DNA from: Protea cynaroides
Taxonomy: Eukaryota > Streptophyta > Magnoliopsida > Proteales > Proteaceae
DNA: 64,000 nt
NCBI GenBank assembly: GCA_028583415.1
Contig: CM053270.1
Span: 59,605,951 to 59,669,950, forward strand
Direction: 5' to 3'
Below are positions 57,590-64,000 of the stretch, one piece after another; the first letter of the stretch is position 1; each line of letters opens with the position of its first letter. The translations under genes and the position numbers were made by a program. The notes beneath the pieces are model-generated. The model was not told the origin of the DNA and did not search any database. It saw only the letters and a program-made list of their open reading frames with translations.

Positions 57590-59607
57590 TGTTGGAACCT
57601 TTGCCAGATTGAGCAGTACATAGTGAGTACAGAGTGTGTTGTCATTGTTGGCAACCTTGGCCGAGTTATGTGGAGGAGAGAGAGTGTCTGAGGCTCCATT
57701 GTTGTGGCACTAGGTCCCAGTGAGGTCCTACAGATGATGTGGCACAACATTGATGAGAGAGACTAACAGAAGAGAGAGAATGAAGACTGAAAGAAGATAG
57801 AGAAAGAAGAGAGAGAAGGAGGAGAGAGAGAGTGATGGGGACCAGGTGGGTCCCACCTGGGGTGGCCAGCCACCTAGGCAGCCAGACCACCCTGCTGGCC
57901 ATGCCGCAACAACTTGCCATGCATAGCAGCAGGGCAGCAGGGCAGCAGGCAACCAACCTTGCCATGTCACGCCGCACAGCAGCACAGCTCAGCAGGCCTG
58001 CCAGTTGCTGCCCGCGTGCACAGAATTGCTTCTCACAAGCCCCGCAAGGCCCATCCGCATGCGCCCTCACATCTCCTCCCGGGTGCTCGATCATATGCCG
58101 CAGAGAAGCCCCATCGAAACAACCTACTGGAAAATTTTGGACTTACAGGGCAATCTCACACATTGACAAGGGTTTTTTGGTCAAGTAAAAAAAATCAGGA
58201 TTCAAAATGGAGGGATCGGATTGGGCTATGTTGCTTGGATTCCCATCTAGCAACTCTCAAAAAGGCGGGCTAATGTGTACCACAGCTGGCGCGTCAAGAT
58301 GCTCCCGCGCATGATCTGATTGGTTGGTTTCAGTTTAATAGAATGAGCCACGCAACATTAAATGAAATTTGTGATTCGATGTGGTGCGCATATAATGAGT
58401 CGGCGATGCAGATCTCAATCTAACGGCCATGATCATTGCCGAAGTCTTTTGACGTGATTTGGCAAATCGCACGGTCTTCATGAAATCCCGCTTTTCTTTG
58501 ATAAATCCAACGGCTGGGTTTGGAGATTCTTTGATCCGCCAATCGGAACTCGACAACTGATCTGACACGTTAGAGAGTGGCGGAAAAGGTGTTTCGCGGC
58601 GTACGGTTTCAAGTCTCGAAGATTCCATTTATTATGATTTGGGTGGCTGGACTTTAGATGGCCATATCTAGGCCATCCGATGTCTGATTAGGGCGATTCA
58701 AAGACCTATGAACTCCTCTCTTAGTGTATTGTGCACCTGCGATAAGAAAAACAAGTTTTGGTGAGAGTGGCTAGGTGTTGGTGAAGAAAGAAGGTTCTTG
58801 AGCTTATTTGGTGTAAAAATCCATCTCCACTTACCTCTCTCTAGTGTGAGCATGTTGTGAGAGTTTGATGTGGTTGGGGTTACGCGAAAAGCATTGGAAT
58901 AGTGCAAAACTCTCATTCTATTGAAGAAGCTCACCCACTATCATTGGAGAGCTAGGGAAGCCCATTTGGTGAGCATCACTCATACTGTGATCACGCTGGG
59001 AAGGTAATCAAGCACACAAATCCTATTTTGTGATATTTGCAATGTCTGGGAAGGGTTTGTAATCAATCCATTTATAATTCTCTGTTACCTGTCAAGTAGG
59101 GGCTTGACAGGATTGGGGTTGTTGCCTGGTTCCAAAGTTATTGCTTGGACTGTATATGTGTTGTAGCACTTGAGTTGTTGTAGCAGCCAAATGATTTTAA
59201 TTAGCGTATTAGGTATAATACGAAACCCTGGTTTAGGGTATTACCCCATGGAGTAGCCATCACAGTGTTTGATTGGTGAACCACGTTACATACTGTGTTA
59301 TGTGGACGTGAATGTGTTTGTTTATGACTGTGGAATAGAAGTGCGTGGGTTGCAGGTCTAGGTGTACACACTTGGTAGGCCAAACCTCTGGTATGGATAC
59401 TTGTAAGTGTGTGGCATGATGTGTTACATGAAATGTGTTAACAGGGTAAATATATGAATGACCACCTTAGTCAGCTCAAGGCAGCAAAATATTAATAGAT
59501 AGCTCTCGGCAGCAGTGTGTGTTTTGGTTGGACAGACTTCACAAAGTTGGGAAGAATTTTAGTGGTCATTGATTCACCCCCCTCTCAGTGTCAACCTGGG
59601 AATCACA
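57590..59607. mobile_element. Solo LTR, 2018 bp, TSD AAGCT
   Basis: It starts TGTTGGAACC, ends GGGAATCACA and is flanked by AAGCT (57585-57589 and 59608-59612). Its end contains ATTGATTCACCCCCCTCTCAG, a pattern common near the ends of plant copia LTRs. A CAG-rich block (57910-58010) gives long overlapping frames on both strands (57666-58094 and 57832-58273) that are not genes. A (GA)-rich tract lies at 57750-57840. Confidence 0.85.
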
Positions 59608-59612
59608 AAGCT

Positions 59613-59996
59613 CAACCACAAAACCAATACAGCAGCTACAATGATTACTAACCACCCTAAATTTTAACTAGTCAATGGTTACGATCATCTATCTTGATCA
59701 AAAGTTTCACTCAACAAGTTCTTTGCATGATTGCATGGGATTCACTAAATTGTGGATCAAGACAACCAGTTTGTATGCTAGATGTAGTAAGGGGATCAGA
59801 GCCACTACTTGTGAGTTGCAGATCACTTTATCTCAGAACAATAGGAGTTCAGTGCGACTATGATTGTGATAATCTGACCTCCTAACCAGAATACAACTTG
59901 CAAGGGCACACTTAAATAGTGGCTTTCACTAGAAAGAAAAAAATGCAACTCAATTTACATTGAAACGGAATGAGGATATCAAAAGAGATGGCATAC
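59613..59996. other. Unassigned sequence between solo LTR and aminotransferase relic
   Basis: No gene recognised. It would be the 3' continuation of the aminotransferase intron or unrelated DNA. Two overlapping plus frames (59675-59885) lack domains. Confidence 0.35.
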
Positions 59997-60400
59997 CTGG
60001 CTCTAAATCTTTCCAAATGCGGCAACTAAGTGTTTGGGATCAGCAAGGTACCCAAGTCGCCAGCCAGTCATTGCGAAGGCCTACAAATTGGACAGTTTTG
60101 ACATCAATCCTCATAGAGGCATAATATGCATTTAGAACTATTTGACATCAAAGATCACAGGGAAAAAAATGTTACTGAAAATGTTAACCCTTTAACATGT
60201 TTAGATTCTTTCTCATCCTCATGGTTCATTATCATGAGAATTCAAGACAAGGAGGCAATCAAACTATACAAATGGGAAGATGATAAAAAATTAATGCCTT
60301 AGACCTAAACCCAAAAACACAAGGTAGTATTTACCTTAGAAAATCCATTGACAGCGAGAGTCCTCTCTCAAATACCCAGCAAAGAAGCAAAACTTGCTTT
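59997..60400 (-). pseudogene. Prephenate/aspartate aminotransferase (PAT-type) fragment
   Basis: Two minus-strand exons remain. The first (60335 to about 60400) has SFASLLGI, a stop where Trp is expected, then ERTLAVNGFSK. NGFSK includes the lysine that holds pyridoxal phosphate. The second (59997-60080) has AFAMTGWRLGYLADPKHL, then GKI, TAG at 60003 where Gln is expected, then SQ and a GTATGC donor. The 254-bp intron is GT-AG. The intact family makes arogenate in plastids for Phe/Tyr synthesis. The upstream and downstream exons are absent and two stops are present, so it is a non-processed gene fragment. Confidence 0.88.
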
Positions 60401-60630
60401 GCGTTTGAGTTGGTTTGAAACTCTTACTCCTTGATATTAAGGAGTGGAGAGTGAGGTATATTTATACTTATAAAATGGTTACAATCCTCTAATTTCTAGT
60501 GATAAAATGAGAGTGATTGAAGGGATAGGAGATACATAAGGTGAGTGATTTTAGGAATTTCATAATTCAAATGGGATAACTAATCTGTAGAGTCATAAGG
60601 ATAGCTAACTAGGTATCTAGGTCAGCTATC
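60401..60630. other. Unassigned sequence between aminotransferase relic and R1 copy 4
   Basis: The stretch GAGGTATATTTATACTTATAAAATGG is reminiscent of retroelement LTR sequence, but I found no ends. No gene seen. Confidence 0.3.
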
Positions 60631-61159
60631 TTTATCCTGAACAATATTGAAATATAATTAAGACTGGATAAATAGGAGGAAAAGGTTTTCTTACATGTAC
60701 CCATTTAAGAGTAACTAGACTGCTTTTCCCTCCCCCAATTTAAGATGTAGAAAAGTAGAAAACTTCTCTTAGAGTTAGTGAATAATGACTCTTGTGACCC
60801 TTGGACTTATACTATAATGGGATGGGCTTTGGCCCATGAGATTGTTGGCAAAATTGAGCATGCTATGGGTAATGCGGGTATGACAACTCGTAACGTGCTG
60901 TGAAGGTTTCGACTAGTTTAGCCAGAAAAATACCAATTTGGTTAATGTAGCTCTTGATATCCAGTCCCGCCTTCATCTTAAGGCTGAATTTGAAGGGTTT
61001 ATAAGTGGAACCACTAGTACTTTTGAGGGACTTATGGGTGGGGGTCATTTTCTTTTTGCTAATGATAGGTATCCAGACCTTTGTCCTGGCTAATCCCGCA
61101 GGCCTATATTGACCCCACAATTACATGGACTGAGTTATTCTAGGGTTGAATGTGAACCA

Positions 61160-61293
61160 TTTCACTTGCACTCATAGCAGGTAAGAAAGAGCACTTAACA
61201 CCCTGTGTGAGTGGTCCCAAGGCAGTAAGAGAGTTGAACTTAGTACCTTCCACTTCCTGAGGCGTAAGCTCCTTGCCAACTGAGCTACCCCTT
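61160..61293 (-). mobile_element. tRNA-derived SINE (Au-like)
   Basis: On the minus strand it begins GGGGTAGCTCAGTTGGCAAG, containing an RNA polymerase III box A, and about 30-50 bases later has AAGTTCAACTC, a box-B-like element. Similar flanks (GGGTTGAATGTGAACCATTT and GGGTTGGATCGGGACCATTT) may be the target duplication. It lies within R1 copy 4 and is absent from copy 1 at the same place. Confidence 0.75.
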
Positions 61294-62003
61294 GGGGTTG
61301 GATCGGGACCATTTGTACTTTCTTTTCATTTAAAAAAAATTATATTATGATGCATGAGATGAGGGCTTTACCTAAGAACATGTAAATGGTATTGGGTTCA
61401 TTTTTATTGTGTTGTGGGGAGATGGTACGAGTTAAAATAATTGGAGCTTAGGTACATGTCCAAGATGGTGGATAAACTTACTTGGCCAGACCTTATAAGC
61501 ACCCTTTTAGCCACGTGGATAATTAATTTTGGCCAACCGGATTAATTATTAAATAATATTATTGTTTTTTTGTGTCGAGTCACTAAACTTGATTCTTCAA
61601 CCATAAGATATGATTTTTGAGCCATGCATGATGTGATGGTAAATTATATTATACGTATTTATTCAAATTTTTTTTTCTAATATATGTTTATACCTAAAAA
61701 ATTATTATTTTACCAAGATATGATATTAAAATCCAATTAGAATTTGGAGAAGACAGGTTGCCTCATAGTAGATTGTAGACAACCAGGAGGGTCATGGGTG
61801 CCACTCTCTTGTTTTCATTTGTACAATATCACCTTCCTGTGGTGTACAAAAATTCCTTCCCCCAAGTAGTGTACAATCCCTCGATTTCTCGAAAAATCAG
61901 AATTTCAAAGAATATTACAATAGGGGTAGGGAAGATGAGATAGAGAGGGGGAGTGCTGGTGGAGTGGGAAGTTTCAAGTTTCAACATATGCAAAATAAAT
62001 AAT

Positions 62004-62007
<4 letters not shown>

Positions 62008-62049
<42 letters not shown>
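62008..62049. repeat. (GA)n microsatellite in R1 copy 4
   Basis: A pure GA tract at the conserved R1 position. Confidence 0.95.
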
Positions 62050-62051
<2 letters not shown>

Positions 62052-62127
62052 TGCAAACATTTATAAATTACAAGTATGCATACTTTTACATTGGAATGTA
62101 TTTGAATGAATTTAGTCATAAAATTTA

Positions 62128-62733
62128 AGTTAAATATTCGCCACAATCCCTGTAAATTATCGTAATCTCACCCACCTGCCATCGTTTGCGATAATATCCC
62201 TAACACCCTCTATTTGTGAAAAACTGTATCCATCAAACTCCTTCCTTTAAAACATGTCCCTCAATCGATGATGTGACACCATTTTAATTTAATTAATGAC
62301 AGAACTACCATGTTTATTTTTATTTTTTATATATATTTTTATTTTTTTCGTCCCTACCAAAGCCTCTCATAAATACAAATTAGAAAATTTTACTCTGATG
62401 GTCTCGTAGACTGCCTAAAGCCTGCGACCACCCTCTAATCGGCGGTAGACCCCTTGCCGATGAAGCTCCCTCTACCTTCCTCGCCAGACCAAACCCCATC
62501 ATGGATCTTGGAGAAACCACCAAGAACCAAAGATCTGCCGGAGCCGGCGAAGAGAATTAAATGTTTTGAGTTCGTGAAACACAGTCATCACTCAGAATTG
62601 AGCAGAGAGTCATTTTCAAGGGAATATTCGGCAGTTCTCAACCCGAAGGATCCCTGGCCAATCCGACTCGAAATTGGATTGGGATAGCCGACGCCGATCC
62701 CGGTACCAATTCCGTGCACTTGAAGCTTGCCCT
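62128..62733. mobile_element. Left end of a second terminal-inverted-repeat element with genic-like cargo
   Basis: Bases 62128-62300 match 51458-51640 (CGATAATATCCCTAACACC and AATCGATGATGTG blocks). The following GC-rich stretch has a plus frame at 62454-62687 rich in Pro, Lys and Glu, with no domain I know. The right end is not seen, because a gypsy LTR starts at about 62734. Confidence 0.55.
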
Positions 62734-63000
62734 CCACTGTTAAACCCCAAATTCCTAATCACTCTAATCTGGTCGTCTTACGATCATACCCAGCATAATA
62801 TAGTGACCATAGGATCAGATTAGTTGTAATAAGGTTAGGATAACTGAATTGGTTAGACATGAAATTGGTGTGTTGTTGATTGCTATAAAAACAAGGAAAG
62901 AATGTATAGAAAGGATCGAACAATTTGCAGATTACTTTTCCCTCTCTCTAATCTTCTTCTTCTAGGAGGCAGTCACTCTCGAAGTGGCAAAAAAACTACC
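62734..63000 (+). repeat. Ty3-gypsy 5' LTR (approximate ends)
   Basis: It starts near TGTTAAACCCC and has a TATA-like GCTATAAAAACAAGG at about 62882. It is followed at about 63000 by TTGGTGCTTTCATTG and then by a gag start, the same leader pattern as element A. No second LTR falls within the window. Confidence 0.6.
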
Positions 63001-63034
63001 TAATATTGGTGCTTTCATTGAGAGAACTTCTTTG

Positions 63035-63605
63035 ATGGCAGAACGGACTCCCCTCGACAGTTGGATGACAACGTCAAAACACTCAGAGAGGTTGTGGGAG
63101 CATAGGAAGAGCGAAGGAAATCGTTCCAAAATGCAATGCTTGATCAGCAGCGGATCTTGTCTGAACCTTCTCAGTTAATGACCTCCATGGAGGAGAAAGT
63201 TGACAGATTCTTGCAACTGCAAATGTCTGCGGCCTCCTCCCTGCCCCCTACCGACATCTTTGCCGTCGCCAACCCTCCACAACCACCTGTTAATCCTCTG
63301 CAACTTCCTGTTCACCTTTCACAACCCCCGTCTTACCCTTCTTCCGATTCGGAATCTCAGAATCCCTCAGTCTTCAACACCCCCTCTCTGGCCCCTCCAG
63401 CCAACCATTCTACATTCCTTCGGCTCGAACAGACCCCCGCCTTCCACAAAACCTTGTCCCTCCTTCACACCCCAAGCCGGTGACTAGATCTCCAAGATCC
63501 CCTGTTTCCCAAACTCAACCACAACTCCAATCCCAACCCCAAGCCTTAATCAAAACCCAAATACAACCCCTAATTTCCCCTTTCTGGAGAACTGAGAAGT
63601 ATGGG
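63035..63605 (+). pseudogene. Ty3-gypsy gag, 5' part, frameshifted
   Basis: Translation begins MAERTPLDSW and after a frameshift runs through MTSMEEKVDRFLQLQMSAAS into a Pro/Ser-rich stretch (PPQPPVNPLQLPVHLSQPPS). Position, length and composition correspond to the N-terminal gag of element A (MAEGTCLRWLDES start, then a coiled region and Pro-rich linker). It is cut at about 63611 by a copia element, so its core is not in the window. Confidence 0.65.
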
Positions 63606-63611
63606 ATGGAT

Positions 63612-64000
63612 TGTTAGAGATAATAATCATGCTAGATTGAGCATGATCGTGATAAGATCTTCTATTGAAGGAAAGCTGGTTAGTGTGATTGATGCAAGAT
63701 GGGTAATTTGGTTGGTGGGTAGGTGATTGTGGTAATATCTCTTATAGAAGAAAAGTTGAGTAGCTGATTTGGTTGGTGTACGAATTGTGGATTATATTAC
63801 TATCTATGGATAGTTTTTCTTGTATTATTTCCTCTATTTAAAGGATAATAAACCTCCCCAAGAAGCATGAAGAACTTGGGGATTCTCACCTTGGAGTAGA
63901 CTTCTGTGGTAGAAGTTCGAACCCCGTAAATATTTTCTCGTCTTTCCTTTATGCATAAGTTAACATGGTATCAGAGTGGATACATATATGATCGTGGTGT
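63612..64000 (+). mobile_element. Ty1-copia-type 5' LTR with Met-tRNA primer-binding site, running off the window
   Basis: The LTR starts TGTTAGAGATAATAATC and ends AAGTTAACA at 63965. TGGTATCAGAG at 63966-63976 is the standard initiator Met-tRNA primer-binding site. It contains a TATA-like/poly(A) context near 63838-63850. It interrupts the gypsy gag. The rest of the element lies beyond base 64000. Confidence 0.85.

Larger units (their letters stand above)
60631..62127. repeat. Dispersed repeat R1, copy 4
   Basis: The longest uninterrupted comparison to copy 1: 60640-60860 with 1590-1830, and 61320-62000 with 2260-3060. It contains a SINE at about 61160-61293 and a (GA)n tract at 62008-62049. 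After the tract it matches 4760-4840 and 40155-40230, then switches to another element near 62128. Confidence 0.72.

Noticed and set aside
57666..58273. Long overlapping frames on both strands (142, 118 and 119 residues)
   Set aside because: They lie inside a solo LTR with CAG-rich and GA-rich tracts, and no domain is visible on either strand.
61260..61293. Candidate tRNA gene on the minus strand
   Set aside because: Box A and a box-B-like element are present, but there is no full cloverleaf or acceptor pairing and it continues as a longer unit. A tRNA-derived SINE fits better.

Overview
The window is nuclear DNA from a flowering plant. Two genes and two gene relics have spliceosomal GT-AG introns. 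The repeats are typical of plants: Ty1-copia and Ty3-gypsy LTR elements, L1-type and RTE-type LINEs, a tRNA-derived SINE, MULE-like and other MITEs. I cannot name the species. Most of the sequence is transposable-element derived and AT-rich. There are no bacterial operons, rRNA genes or CRISPR arrays.

Only two genes look intact. One is a five-exon minus-strand gene (13901-21122) that joins in frame to a 227-residue protein of unknown function. Its third intron is about 6 kb and holds a whole copia element. The other is a three-exon F-box/phloem-protein-2 (PP2) gene (41646-42772) of 304 residues. A twelve-exon family-1 glycoside hydrolase (beta-glucosidase) at 7115-12989 keeps its full exon layout but carries stops, a frameshift, a deletion and lost splice acceptors, so it is a pseudogene. 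Fragments of a kinesin-5 gene (56622-57318) and of a prephenate/aspartate aminotransferase gene (59997-60400) lie near each other and still show introns; both are dead.

Layout. 0-7 kb: repeats, including a dispersed repeat R1 broken by a MITE, an internally deleted LINE and a solo LTR, then a foldback element. 7-13 kb: the beta-glucosidase pseudogene. 13.9-21.1 kb: the unknown-function gene, with a complete copia element (15332-20186, TSD ATAAT) in intron 3 and a MULE-like element (17230-18156, 9-bp TSD) inside the copia reverse transcriptase. 22.2-37.0 kb: a Ty3-gypsy element A (351-bp LTRs, TSD GTTTC) split in its RNase H region by a second gypsy element B of chromovirus (Tekay/Del-like) type (LTRs about 2.3 kb, TSD CGGCG). 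37-41.4 kb: MITEs, an RTE-LINE tail, and a second R1 copy. 41.6-42.8 kb: the F-box PP2 gene. 43-51 kb: MITEs, a 2.2-kb solo LTR related to element B, dispersed repeat R2, simple repeats. 51.4-55.9 kb: a terminal-inverted-repeat element that received an ORF1-only LINE (13-bp TSD). 56-62 kb: two more R1 copies enclosing the kinesin and aminotransferase relics, a 2-kb solo LTR and a SINE. 62.1-64 kb: the end of another inverted-repeat element, a gypsy LTR plus gag, and a copia LTR with its primer-binding site running off the end.

The insertions give a relative order. Element A is older than B, the intronic copia is older than its MULE, and the R1 copy at 1.5-6.4 kb predates its LINE, MITE and solo LTR. 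I found no clear new functional system. The most valuable results are the reconstructed unknown gene, the datable nested insertions, and the co-located fragments of two unrelated host genes.
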